Positions 8,448 through 16,676 of a DNA stretch of 51,040 bases are shown in pieces. The notes under the pieces were generated by a model. It ran no database searches, had not been told where the DNA came from, and saw nothing but the letters and a program-made list of their open reading frames with translations. The stretch lies in assembly GCA_017881315.1 (NCBI GenBank), contig JADGRB010000006.1, forward strand, positions 1 to 51,040, written 5' to 3'. This stretch comes from Pseudomonadota bacterium. Lineage in GTDB: Bacteria > Myxococcota_A > Polyangia > Fen-1088. Both the position numbers and the translations under genes were made by a program. Numbering within the stretch: the first letter of the stretch is position 1; every line of letters begins with the position of its first letter.

Positions 8448-10073
8448 TCAGTCCGCCAGAAGCAGGAAGGAGCGGTTGCTCTCGGGTGCCTCGACGTCTG
8501 TGTTGTGGTACGCGAAACGGCGAAGGTGCGTGAAGCCGCGCGGGGTGAGCGCCCCCAGGACCAGCGCAAAGCGACCCACCGACCTGGAATCGGGAACCAC
8601 GGCGCGGTAGGCCCGATCCCCCAGCGGGTGGACGTCGGGCAGTGGCACCGGCAGATCGTGCACCAGCCGATTGAGGGGCGCGGCGCCCACCAGAACCAGG
8701 TTTAAGCGCGCGCGATCTTCGGGTGTCACCTCCCGGTCGGCCTTCACGGAGAACCGTACGCCTATCATTGGACCCCAATCGGCGAGCGCGGTGGCCAGCG
8801 CGCGGGCGGCCGCCACCGCATCGGGCGGCCCGTTGGTGCCGTAGACGTAGAGGTGTGGGCTTTGGCGCGGGACGCTCTTGCCGTGCCGCCCCGGAATAGC
8901 CGCGCCTGGCGGCGGCGCCGGCGCGGCGGTCCTGGGGCCCGCCGGATCGCGTTTGATCGCCGCCAGCGTCCGCAAGAGCGCGGCGTCCTTGTAAGCCGGA
9001 CCCCAGGCGGCGTGGCCGACCCCGGGGTACTCCGTGTAGCGGACGTTCTTGCCCAACCAACCGAGCGCGCGATAACGGTCGGCCATCCGGCGGGAATCGG
9101 CGACCGGCACCGTTGGATCCTTGTCGCCGTGGAAGATCAGCACCTGCAGGTGCGCGGCGTTCTCGGCAATGGCGAGCGGCGATAGCGAATCGAGCAACGG
9201 CAGGTCATAGAGCACAGCGTCGGCGGGGCGGATCATCCGGCGGTAATCGGTGATTCCGCAGACCGGGGCCAGCGCCGCGAACAGCTCCGGGTGGCGAAGA
9301 CCGATCTGCCAGGTCCCGCCACCACCCATCGAAGGGCCGGTCAAACTGATGCGCTCGGGATCAACGTGGTAGGCCCGGCGCACGTCGGCAATCACCCGCA
9401 TGACGTCTTCGCCGCCGAGGCCGTCGTAGCCCATGAACTCGCCCCGGGCGTAAGGCGAAACCACCAGCGCCGGCACGTCGGGAAGTGGCAGCTCGTTGCG
9501 CGAGGCCTCGGCGTCGGTCTCGCCGGGGCGGTTGTCGAGGCCGAACACGCGACGCAGGTTGTGCCGGTGATCGGAGAACGCCCCGTGCAGCGCGATCACC
9601 AGCGGCCACGGCTTGCGCGGGTCGTAGCCCGGCGGCACGTAGAGCGCGTAGGGCTGCAGCGTCCCGTCCCAGTCGGCCCGGTAGGCCTTCACGACCTCGC
9701 CGGTCGTCGTGCGATACGGATCCTCGCCGGCCGCGACGCGATCGGCGAAGACCCGCGCCGTCTCGAAGCTCTTGCGAATGAAATCAAGATCGCGGGCGGG
9801 AACCGTGATGCTGGCGCGGCGGAGATCCGCGTCCTCGATCAGACGCTCGAGCGACGGAAGCGTCACCTCGCGCAGGACCTCTGCGTTCGCCGCCGCGCGA
9901 GCCGCGCGCAGACGCGCGCGGGCGATCGCGGCGACAGCCTCCTCACGCAAGGTGGCGACCTCGCCCGTCGCGGGCGCCGCACCCGCGCGCTCGGTCCCAC
10001 GCGCCGCGAGCTCGCCGAACGCCAACATCGCAATGGCCCCGGTCGCAGCCCATCTGGGTCCGGGCGGTTTCAT
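8448..10073 (-). CDS. Exported alpha/beta hydrolase (esterase / prolyl-oligopeptidase-like)
   Basis: 541 residues. A signal-like N-terminus (1-33) is followed by a helical region (35-110) and an alpha/beta hydrolase domain (~125-365). The catalytic triad is S248 in LTGPSMGGGGTW, D319 in HGDKDPTVP and H354 in PGVGHAAWG; the oxyanion segment is VIALHGAFSD. The layout resembles PHB-depolymerase or feruloyl-esterase-like peptidase_S9 proteins. A C-terminal region (~395-541) starting SPHLYVYGTNG forms a second domain seen in such hydrolases. The substrate is unknown. The ATG overlaps the stop of the kinase gene in TCAT/ATGA fashion (10070-10073), so the two are translationally coupled. It is a plausible type II secretion cargo (inference). 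Confidence 0.82.
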   Translation of the reverse strand: MKPPGPRWAATGAIAMLAFGELAARGTERAGAAPATGEVATLREEAVAAIARARLRAARAAANAEVLREVTLPSLERLIEDADLRRASITVPARDLDFIRKSFETARVFADRVAAGEDPYRTTTGEVVKAYRADWDGTLQPYALYVPPGYDPRKPWPLVIALHGAFSDHRHNLRRVFGLDNRPGETDAEASRNELPLPDVPALVVSPYARGEFMGYDGLGGEDVMRVIADVRRAYHVDPERISLTGPSMGGGGTWQIGLRHPELFAALAPVCGITDYRRMIRPADAVLYDLPLLDSLSPLAIAENAAHLQVLIFHGDKDPTVPVADSRRMADRYRALGWLGKNVRYTEYPGVGHAAWGPAYKDAALLRTLAAIKRDPAGPRTAAPAPPPGAAIPGRHGKSVPRQSPHLYVYGTNGPPDAVAAARALATALADWGPMIGVRFSVKADREVTPEDRARLNLVLVGAAPLNRLVHDLPVPLPDVHPLGDRAYRAVVPDSRSVGRFALVLGALTPRGFTHLRRFAYHNTDVEAPESNRSFLLLAD

Positions 10074-12034
10074 CGATGGGGGTGGAAGAACGTCCCGCGC
10101 CTGGGCGGCGCGCGCTTCTTGAGCGTCACGGCGATCTTGCGGTCCTTGGTGCTGTGCACCGACAACTTGCGCGTCGCCGGCTCGAAGCCCCGCTTGACCA
10201 GCGCGATCTCGTAGGTGTTGCCGGTCTTGAAGTGAAGGCTGATGGGTGTGCGACCCAGGACCCGCGCTTTGGTCCGTACGACGGCGCCGCTCGGCGCGCT
10301 GGTGAAGTGCAACACGGCCGTCTCCACGCGGGGGACGTCGGCGGAGGCCTTGGCCGTTGCGGCGCGCGACTTGGCCGCCGGCGCGGGCTTGCCCGCCGCG
10401 GCCGCCTCGGCGTCGTCTTCGCCGATGACCGCGTTCTCGGCGTTGGGGACGGCGTTGCGGAGCAGCGCCTCCTCATCGGGCTCATCGTCGTCGGGGCCAG
10501 CCGATTTCTTGTCGGCGGCTGGAGTCGCTTCGGCCGTCGCGGGATGCGCGTCCGGGGGGGCGGCCGAGGCCGCCGGGAGTGGCGGCGGCGCGGCATCGAC
10601 CACGACCACCCGAGGCACGGGCGGCGCCGCGGGCGCGGTCGGGGTGGTCGGTTCTTTCGCAGCGCCCGCTGATGGTCCGCTCGCCGGAGCGATCGGCTGG
10701 TCGACCTGCGGCGGCGCGATCGCCGGTCGCCGCTCCACCGCGGCGTCATTCCCGAGGCCGAGCGCCTTCATCACCCCCTGCTTTTGCGCCCAACCGCTCA
10801 GATAGTGGAACCCCACCACCGCACCCACCGTGAGGGCGACGCCCATCCAAAAGCCGTTCGAACGCCGCCTGCCCAAGAGGGTCTTGGTCGGCTTCGGGAT
10901 CTCCGCCGTGGTCCCCCCCTTCGGCGGTTCCCCCAGCGGGTCGGCCCTGAGGTTGGCCTTGAGCTCCGGAGCCGGCGAGCGGGCACGTGCCCCCTCCGTC
11001 TGGACCCCCGCCGCCTCGAGATCGCGGAGCTCGAACGACGTCCCGGCCGAAAGGTCGGTGCCCATCACGTCCTTGACGACGCCGCTCTCGTCGCGGCGCT
11101 GCTTGCCGATCGAGGGGATGCCGTCGCGACGACCGAGCTGTTCGAGCCACGCCTTGAGCTCCGACTGTCCCGCCGACTGAAACTCGGTGCGCAGCACCCG
11201 CTCGACGTCGGCCAGCATCTCGTCGGCGCCCTGATAGCGCTCGCTCGGCAAGAGGCGCATCGCGCGCAGGATGATCCCCGACACCGACTCGTTCAGGGTC
11301 GGCCTCACTTCCCGGGGCGGGGTGAACTCCGCCTTCTGCACGCGCATCAGCGACTCGAGGTCGTTGTTGGCCTCGAACGGCAACCGATCGGTCATGGTCC
11401 GGTAGAGCAGCGATCCGACGGAGAAGATGTCCGATCGGCGGTCGACGGCGCCCCCCAGCGCCTGCTCGGGCGACATGTACGCGACCTTGCCCTTGATGAC
11501 CCCGGCGGCGGTCTGCTCGCGCTTCCGCTGGGCCTTGGCGATGCCGAAGTCGGCGACCTTCACCTCCCCCTCCCCGCTCAGCAGCACGTTGTTGGGGCTG
11601 ATGTCGCGGTGGACGATCCCGAGCGGCTTGCCGTCGCGCGCCTTGCCGTGCGCGTAGGCGAGCCCGCGGCAGACCTCGGCGACGACATAGAGCCCGAGCG
11701 CGGCCGGCCAGACCATCCCGGCGGCGTGCGTACGCTGCAGGATCTTCTCGAGATCCCAGCCGTCGACCAGCTCCAGCGCCAGGAAATAGCGCCCCGCCGC
11801 GACGCCCAGATCCAGGACCTGCACGACGTTGCCGTGCTGGAGGCTCATCGAGATGTGCGCCTCGTCGAGCAGCATGTTCCGAAACTGCGGGTCGGCCGAA
11901 TACTGGGTGAGGATCCGTTTCAACACCACGGTCTTCTCGAAGCCCTCCGCCCCGTGCTGGACGGCCAGGAAGATCTCGGCCATCCCGCCGTCGGCCAGCT
12001 TGCCGAGGATGGTGTATCGCCCATGCGACGCCAT
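10070..12034 (-). CDS. Transmembrane Ser/Thr protein kinase with C-terminal PEGA domain
   Basis: 654 residues. The cytoplasmic Hanks-type kinase domain (~7-280) has a Gly-rich loop LADGGMAEIF, catalytic lysine K39, HRD at 142-144 (HRDISPNNV), DFG at 162-164 and an APE-like SPEQ. A linker leads to a single membrane helix (~394-413), then a Pro/Ala-rich stretch, an acidic patch (DDDEPDEEALL) and a PEGA domain (~583-650: FTSAPSGAVVRTKARVLGRTP) that should lie outside the membrane. PEGA domains are thought to contact surface polymers, so it may be a surface sensor (inference). The start ATG 12034 has a TACCTT box 11 bases before it. It is the first gene of a two-gene unit with the hydrolase. Confidence 0.92.
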   Translation of the reverse strand: MASHGRYTILGKLADGGMAEIFLAVQHGAEGFEKTVVLKRILTQYSADPQFRNMLLDEAHISMSLQHGNVVQVLDLGVAAGRYFLALELVDGWDLEKILQRTHAAGMVWPAALGLYVVAEVCRGLAYAHGKARDGKPLGIVHRDISPNNVLLSGEGEVKVADFGIAKAQRKREQTAAGVIKGKVAYMSPEQALGGAVDRRSDIFSVGSLLYRTMTDRLPFEANNDLESLMRVQKAEFTPPREVRPTLNESVSGIILRAMRLLPSERYQGADEMLADVERVLRTEFQSAGQSELKAWLEQLGRRDGIPSIGKQRRDESGVVKDVMGTDLSAGTSFELRDLEAAGVQTEGARARSPAPELKANLRADPLGEPPKGGTTAEIPKPTKTLLGRRRSNGFWMGVALTVGAVVGFHYLSGWAQKQGVMKALGLGNDAAVERRPAIAPPQVDQPIAPASGPSAGAAKEPTTPTAPAAPPVPRVVVVDAAPPPLPAASAAPPDAHPATAEATPAADKKSAGPDDDEPDEEALLRNAVPNAENAVIGEDDAEAAAAGKPAPAAKSRAATAKASADVPRVETAVLHFTSAPSGAVVRTKARVLGRTPISLHFKTGNTYEIALVKRGFEPATRKLSVHSTKDRKIAVTLKKRAPPRRGTFFHPHR

Positions 12035-12138
12035 ACGCGGCGGCTAAGGTACCATTCCCTGAGGCAGGCTGACCCGACTCCGTCGCCCACCGGTCGCCTC
12101 AGCCACCAGAAAAGCGACCGCTTGCGGCGCCGACGTAT

Positions 12139-12158
12139 ATGTGTAAACTTTTACACAT
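12139..12158. promoter_or_regulatory. vapBC operator palindrome overlapping the -10 box
   Basis: Inverted repeat with 9-bp arms ATGTGTAAA and TTTACACAT around a 2-bp centre. It ends on the first two bases of the vapB start codon (12157). The candidate -10 TAAACT (12144-12149) lies inside it, 7 nt from the ATG. VapB-type antitoxins bind such palindromes to repress their own operon, so this is the likely operator. Confidence 0.75.
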
Positions 12159-12357
12159 GGCGACCAACCTTGCTATCGACGATCGACTCCTCAATGAGGC
12201 GCTTCGCGTCGGCGGCGAGCGGACGAAGAAGGACACGGTGACGCACGCGCTGCAGGAATACGTACAGCGCCGGAAGCAGGCTCGGATTGCCGACCTATTC
12301 GGTAAGGTCGACTTCGATCCGGAGTACGATCACAAACGGCAACGCCGGCGCCCATGA
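12157..12357 (+). CDS. vapB: VapB-type antitoxin
   Basis: 66 residues from the ATG at 12157. It has a short N-terminal beta strand plus two helices typical of a ribbon-helix-helix or VapB DNA-binding fold (NLAIDDRLLNEALRVGG, then KKDTVTHALQEYVQRRKQ), followed by a C-terminal tail (LFGKVDFDPEYDHKRQ) that would wrap the toxin. The tail resembles the FxGxxxxxxDY signature of VapB2-like proteins. An in-frame ATG at 12139 adds six residues but lies inside the operator palindrome, so the downstream start is preferred. No Shine-Dalgarno is seen; the promoter box is seven bases upstream. The stop overlaps the vapC start as ATGA. It neutralises the toxin and autoregulates the operon (known of the family). 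Confidence 0.88.
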   Translation: MATNLAIDDRLLNEALRVGGERTKKDTVTHALQEYVQRRKQARIADLFGKVDFDPEYDHKRQRRRP

Positions 12358-12773
12358 ACGTCGTGGTCGACACTTCCGTCTGGTCGCTCGCGCTTCGCAG
12401 ACGTCGATCGTCGACCACCGCTCACGCACTGGAGCTGGCCGAGCTCATCGGCGAGGGCCGGGCAGCGATGCTGGGGCCCGTGAGACAGGAGTTGCTCTCG
12501 GGTGTGCCCGCGCCCCAGCAGTACGAAGCGCTGCGGGATCACCTGCGGGCGTTCCCCGACGTCGCTCTGGTAGAAGAGGACTACGAAGAGGCGGCGGTGT
12601 TCTTCAACCGCTGCCGAGCCAGAGGCGTCCAGGGGTCGAACACGGATTTTCTGATCTGCGCGGTGGCGACTCGGCGCCGCCTCGGAATCCTCACGACGGA
12701 CACCGACTTCCTCCACTTCGCGAAGGTCCTGCCGATCCAGCTTCTTTCGCCCCGCGAATCTTTGTCCGGCTGA
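12354..12773 (+). CDS. vapC: VapC-type PIN-domain ribonuclease toxin
   Basis: 139 residues, the usual PIN length. The conserved acidic metal-binding residues are all present: D6 in VVVDTSVWSLAL, E46 in GPVRQELLSG, D98 in GSNTDFLICAVA, and D116/D118 in TTDTDFLHFA. The protein should therefore be an active Mg-dependent RNase, classically cutting tRNA or rRNA to halt translation when the antitoxin is lost; the exact target cannot be read from sequence. It overlaps vapB by four bases and is translated by coupling. The unit is compact with no flanking mobility genes, so it may be a stably integrated chromosomal pair. Confidence 0.92.
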   Translation: MNVVVDTSVWSLALRRRRSSTTAHALELAELIGEGRAAMLGPVRQELLSGVPAPQQYEALRDHLRAFPDVALVEEDYEEAAVFFNRCRARGVQGSNTDFLICAVATRRRLGILTTDTDFLHFAKVLPIQLLSPRESLSG

Positions 12774-12866
12774 CACGGGCGTACCGTCGCCGCGAGCATC
12801 GGGACCATCGTGCGGAGTTTGGGCCTGCGGTGCTCCCCGCCGTCCTCGCTGGAGTATCATTGCCGT

Positions 12867-13619
12867 ATGCTCAATCTCTACGCGCGGCTGGCCGGAAAGT
12901 CCGTCCGCCTGGCGCTGCGCGGATGGCCGGTCGCCCTTGCGCTGCTGGTCTATGCGGTGACCTTTCTACTGGCGGAGAGCGCGCTCGGCCAGCTGGGCGT
13001 GGTGGGCGGTTTTCTGACCGGATTCGTGATGGCCTTCCTGGCCTCGAGCTATCTCCACCTCTTGTCGCTGGCGGTGGCCGGGCGGCCCATCCGCCTGGCC
13101 GACATCCGCGAGAGCTTCGGCGCGCGCTTCTGGGACGTGGTGAGCGTGCTCTTCGCCTTCTGGATCATCGATCTGATCCTGGGCTCCCTGATCTCGGGGG
13201 CTGGCGACCGCGGCGCGATCGTGATGGTCCTGGTGGGGCTCGCGATGGCGGTGTTCTTCAACCCCGTTCCGGAGCTCATCTATCTCGGCCAGGGGCGGGT
13301 TCGATCGTTCGCGCTGCTGGGCGAATCGGGACGGTTCATTTCGGCGCACTGGCCCGAGTGGCTGGGACCGAACGCGCTCTTCGCGGCCGCGATCCTGGTC
13401 CCGAGCGGACTCATGCAGGGCGGTCCGTTCGCGGCGCGCATCCTCAGCATAGGGGCGCTCTTTTCGTTACACGGCGTGGCCCTCACGGTGCTGGTCATTC
13501 CGATCTGGCTCAAGCCCATCATGCTGATCTTCATCACCTGGGCGATGGTGTTCCGCGGCCTGCTCTTCGTGGAGCTCGCGAACGGGAAGAACCGCCGCAT
13601 GCGCCAGTGGTCCGCTTAG
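12867..13619 (+). CDS. Polytopic membrane protein of unknown function
   Basis: 250 residues with about six hydrophobic segments: PVALALLVYAVTFLLAE, a long one around FLTGFVMAFLASSYLHLL, then DVVSVLFAFWIIDLILG, IVMVLVGLAMAVFFNPV, NALFAAAILVPSGLMQ and a C-terminal LTVLVIPIWLKPIMLIFI. It resembles DUF4013/Yip1-like or glycerophosphodiesterase-associated membrane families only in topology, so I do not assign it. The ATG at 12867 was chosen over an in-frame start at 12810 because TATCAT lies six bases before it, matching the local leaderless-promoter pattern. Its TAG stop overlaps the GTG proposed for malQ (TAGTG), which suggests an operon with malQ. Confidence 0.75.
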   Translation: MLNLYARLAGKSVRLALRGWPVALALLVYAVTFLLAESALGQLGVVGGFLTGFVMAFLASSYLHLLSLAVAGRPIRLADIRESFGARFWDVVSVLFAFWIIDLILGSLISGAGDRGAIVMVLVGLAMAVFFNPVPELIYLGQGRVRSFALLGESGRFISAHWPEWLGPNALFAAAILVPSGLMQGGPFAARILSIGALFSLHGVALTVLVIPIWLKPIMLIFITWAMVFRGLLFVELANGKNRRMRQWSA

Positions 13620-15472
13620 TGGCGACCGATCGATTCGGCATCGACGACGGCTACCACGACGCGCGCGGCGTCGAGCACCGGACCTCGACCGCGACCCGGG
13701 CGGCCCTCCGTGCCGCGATGGGCGTCCACGTCGACGCCGGCGCCGACGCGTCGGCGCCGGACGGCGGGGCGCAAGCCGTGCGCGTGCTGCTCCCGGGCGG
13801 CGATCGGACGGCCCCCGGCGGCGCCGACCTGACCCTCGAGGACGGCAGCCAGCGCACCGTCGATGGTGAGCTCCCCGCCGACTTGCCGGAGGGTTACCAT
13901 CAGCTCTTCCCGCGCGGCGGCGGCGAAACGCTGCTGATCGTGAGCGGGGGCCGCTGCTATTTGCCCGACGATCTATCGACCTGGGGCTTCGCGGCGCAGC
14001 TCTATGCCGCACGCTCGCGGGAGAGCTGGGGGATCGGCGACCTCTTCGACCTCGCGCGGCTCGGACGCTGGACCGGGCGGCTCGGGGGCGGCGTGGTGAT
14101 GGTGAATCCGCTCTGCGCTGCGACCCCCGTTCGACCGATCGAGCCGAGCCCCTACTATCCTTCGAGCCGTCGCTTCGGCAACCCGCTCTACCTGCGGGTC
14201 GAGGAGGTCTCGGGCTGGGATCAACTGGACGCTCGCAGCCGCGAGCGCTTCGGGCAGGCCGGGCGCGCGCTCAACGCCGCCCGCCTGATCGATCGCGACG
14301 CGATCTTCCAGCTCAAGATGGAGGCGCTGGAGGCGATCTTCGCGCGCTTCAAGGGCGAGACGGGGTTCGACTGGTACCGCTCCGGCGAGGGGCAGGCGCT
14401 CACCGACTTCGCGACCTACTGCGCGCTCGCCGAGCTCCACGGGAAAGATTGGCGGCGCTGGCCCGCCGAAGTCAGGCGCGCCGACAGCGCGGCCACCGCG
14501 GCGTTCCGCGTCTCCCACCGGGAGCGCGTCCGGTTTCACGCCTGGCTGCAGTGGCAGCTGGATACGCAGTGCGAGCTGGCCGCGCAGACGATCGCGATCA
14601 TGAACGATCTGCCGATCGGCCTCGACGTGGCCGGCGCGGACGCCTGGTGCTGGCAGGATCTGCTGGCGAACGACGTGTCGGTTGGCGCTCCGCCCGACGA
14701 GTTCAACGCCGGCGGACAGGACTGGGGATTGACGCCGTTCATCCCGCTGCGCCTGCGCGCCGCCCGCTACCAGCCCTTCGTCGAAACCATCCGGGCGATG
14801 ATGCGCAACGCGGGGGGGCTGCGCATCGACCACGTGATGGGCCTCTTTCGCCTTTTCTGGATTCCGCACAGCCTCGGAACCAAAGCCGGAGCCTACGTGC
14901 GTGGCCGGGCCGACGAGCTCATGGCCATCGTCGCGCTCGAGAGCCAGCGGGCGCGGGCCTTCGTCGTCGGCGAGGACCTCGGCACCGTCGAACCGGGCGT
15001 GCGCGAGCGCCTCGCCGATCACCGCATGCTCTCCTACCGGTTGCTCTACTTCGAACCGACGCCGCCCGCTGCCTTTCCGGAGCTGGCGCTCTCCAGCGTC
15101 ACCACCCACGATCTCGCGACCATCGCGGGCCTCTGGACCGGAAGCGACGAGGCGGAGCAGAAGAAGATCGGCATCGACCCCAACGAGACCGGGATGCAGG
15201 CGCTACGCGACAAGCTGGTGACGTTCGGCGGGGTGAGCGAGGCCGCGTCGGCCGATGAGGCGATCGAGTCCACCTACCGCGCGCTGGGCAAGGCGCCCTC
15301 CCGGATCTTGCTGGCGACGCTCGATGACGCGATCGGGGCCACGGAGCGCCCCAACCTTCCCGGCACCGTCTCCGAGCGGCCGAACTGGTCGATCGCGCTC
15401 GATCAACCTCTCGAGGAGATCGAGGAGCTGGAATTGCCCAAGCGTATCGCGCGCGCGCTGACCCGCGGCTGA
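13619..15472 (+). CDS. malQ: 4-alpha-glucanotransferase (amylomaltase, GH77)
   Basis: About 617 residues from the GTG at 13619 (a GTG at 13607 is also in frame; the open frame runs far upstream only because of high GC). It transfers alpha-1,4-glucan segments in maltodextrin and glycogen metabolism; cytoplasmic. GH77 signatures: GIGDLFDL near the barrel start, PIGLDVAGADAW, the nucleophile Asp in GGLRIDHVMGLFRLFWIP, the acid/base Glu in VVGEDLGTVEPGV and the third Asp in SVTTHDLATIAG. The ~110-residue N-terminal beta-rich extension (DLTLEDGSQRTVDGELPAD) resembles the extra N-domain of longer MalQ proteins. The start overlaps the previous stop by one base, indicating coupling with the membrane protein. 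No other glycogen genes are nearby. Confidence 0.9.
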   Translation: MATDRFGIDDGYHDARGVEHRTSTATRAALRAAMGVHVDAGADASAPDGGAQAVRVLLPGGDRTAPGGADLTLEDGSQRTVDGELPADLPEGYHQLFPRGGGETLLIVSGGRCYLPDDLSTWGFAAQLYAARSRESWGIGDLFDLARLGRWTGRLGGGVVMVNPLCAATPVRPIEPSPYYPSSRRFGNPLYLRVEEVSGWDQLDARSRERFGQAGRALNAARLIDRDAIFQLKMEALEAIFARFKGETGFDWYRSGEGQALTDFATYCALAELHGKDWRRWPAEVRRADSAATAAFRVSHRERVRFHAWLQWQLDTQCELAAQTIAIMNDLPIGLDVAGADAWCWQDLLANDVSVGAPPDEFNAGGQDWGLTPFIPLRLRAARYQPFVETIRAMMRNAGGLRIDHVMGLFRLFWIPHSLGTKAGAYVRGRADELMAIVALESQRARAFVVGEDLGTVEPGVRERLADHRMLSYRLLYFEPTPPAAFPELALSSVTTHDLATIAGLWTGSDEAEQKKIGIDPNETGMQALRDKLVTFGGVSEAASADEAIESTYRALGKAPSRILLATLDDAIGATERPNLPGTVSERPNWSIALDQPLEEIEELELPKRIARALTRG

Positions 15473-15515
15473 CGCTCCGGGTGCCGCCGATGGCGGATGG
15501 CATTACTATCGGTTC

Positions 15516-16655
15516 ATGATTTCCAGCTCCCACCGCGCCGGCTGCTCCCTGGCGCTGGCCCTGTCGCTGGCCCTCGCCCTGGGTGTCGGTTGCCGCGCCG
15601 GCGAAGGCGGCGGAGCGGGCGGCGCCGGCGGGAGCGTCTCCTCGGGAAAGGCCGGCACCGGCGGTACCGCCGCGGGCGGCACCGCGGGGAGTGGCACCGG
15701 CGCCGCAGGGACTGTTGGTGCCGCCGCCGGCAGCGCCGGGATGCCCGGTAGCGCCGGAGTTGCCGGCGCCGCCGGAATGTCTGGTAACGCCGGTGCGACC
15801 GGTAGCGCGGGGACTACGGGCAGCGCCGGGACGACCGGCAGCGCCGGGACGACCGGCAGCGCCGGAACGACGGGCGCTGCCGGAACGACCGGACAAGCGG
15901 GCACGGGTGGCGGGTCCGGGGCGGCCGGACGAGGGGGAGCCGGCGGCGCCAGCGGCACCGGCTCCGCCGGCACGACCGGAGGCGGCGGGGCCGCCAACCC
16001 GTGCGCGGCGCGCCCGGGTCTGATCTTTTGCGACACCTTCGAAGCCGCGACGACGACGACACCGCCCTCCCCCTGGACGACGACCGGAACGGTAACCATC
16101 GACAGCACCACGCCCGCACACAGCGGTAGAAGGTCCGTTCACATCGGCGACACCGCCAACGACTACGACACCCTCCTGGTCTTGCACAGCGCCTCCGTCC
16201 TCCCGGTTGCGGGCGGGCGCTTCTACGTGCGCGTGTTCATGCAGCTCCACGACGCCATGAGCGCCGGCCACAACACCTTCATCCTCTCGGACCTCTTCGC
16301 CGCGCAGGGGAGCGGGAACGCCCTTCGCGTCGGCGAACAGAACCAGATGCTCATGTTCACCCTCATGGGGGATACGCACGCGGCGCTCTCGAACGCCAAC
16401 TACTATAACGACGGCAAGCCGGGTATTCAGTTCACGCCCGGCGCCTGGACCTGCCTGGAGGTCCTCCTCGACTCCAAGAAACCGGAGATCGACGTGTGGG
16501 TTGGGGGCGTCGAGGTCCCCGATCTCCACCACACCGACTTCCCCATCGACAACTACGACAACCTCCGCTTCGGCTTCGAAAAATATGCTGGTCCCGCGGT
16601 GGACATCTGGTACGACGACATCGCCGTCGGGACACAGCCGATCGGCTGTGACTGA
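15516..16655 (+). CDS. Collagen-like-repeat lipoprotein with C-terminal lectin/LamG-like domain
   Basis: 379 residues. The signal peptide ends at a cysteine (C26 in ALGVGC). Residues ~27-165 are almost entirely Gly-X-Y-like triplets dominated by Gly, Ala, Thr and Ser (GSAGTTGSAGTTG), partly from an 18-bp DNA repeat. The C-terminal ~215 residues begin with a CAARPGLIFCDTFE segment and look like a concanavalin/LamG-type beta-sandwich (paired Trp and Tyr strands, FGFEKYAGPAVDIWYDDIAVG near the end), often seen in carbohydrate-binding or lyase-like surface proteins. The likely design is a lipid anchor, extended stalk and binding head at the cell surface (inference). TACTAT six bases before the ATG marks a leaderless-type promoter. 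Confidence 0.78.
   Translation: MISSSHRAGCSLALALSLALALGVGCRAGEGGGAGGAGGSVSSGKAGTGGTAAGGTAGSGTGAAGTVGAAAGSAGMPGSAGVAGAAGMSGNAGATGSAGTTGSAGTTGSAGTTGSAGTTGAAGTTGQAGTGGGSGAAGRGGAGGASGTGSAGTTGGGGAANPCAARPGLIFCDTFEAATTTTPPSPWTTTGTVTIDSTTPAHSGRRSVHIGDTANDYDTLLVLHSASVLPVAGGRFYVRVFMQLHDAMSAGHNTFILSDLFAAQGSGNALRVGEQNQMLMFTLMGDTHAALSNANYYNDGKPGIQFTPGAWTCLEVLLDSKKPEIDVWVGGVEVPDLHHTDFPIDNYDNLRFGFEKYAGPAVDIWYDDIAVGTQPIGCD
15783..15890. repeat. 18-bp coding tandem repeat, six units
   Basis: Units such as GGCAGCGCCGGGACGACC repeat in register from 15783 to 15890. Units at 15819 and 15837 are identical and the others differ at 1-6 positions. Each encodes six residues (Gly-Ser-Ala-Gly-Thr-Thr) of the lipoprotein stalk. 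Confidence 0.85.
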
Positions 16656-16676
16656 CCTTGCGCTATCATGCCCGCC

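Noticed and set aside
12139-12156. Earlier vapB start codon at 12139
   Set aside because: It would place six codons inside the operator palindrome, and the promoter box gives no room for a leader to it.
12287-13618. Upstream extension of the malQ frame
   Set aside because: The frame is open but overlaps vapC and a membrane-protein gene; the GH77-related sequence begins near 13619.
15783-15890. 18-bp repeats as a possible CRISPR-like array
   Set aside because: They have no unique spacers, lie in frame within a coding sequence and encode Gly-Ser-Ala triplets.
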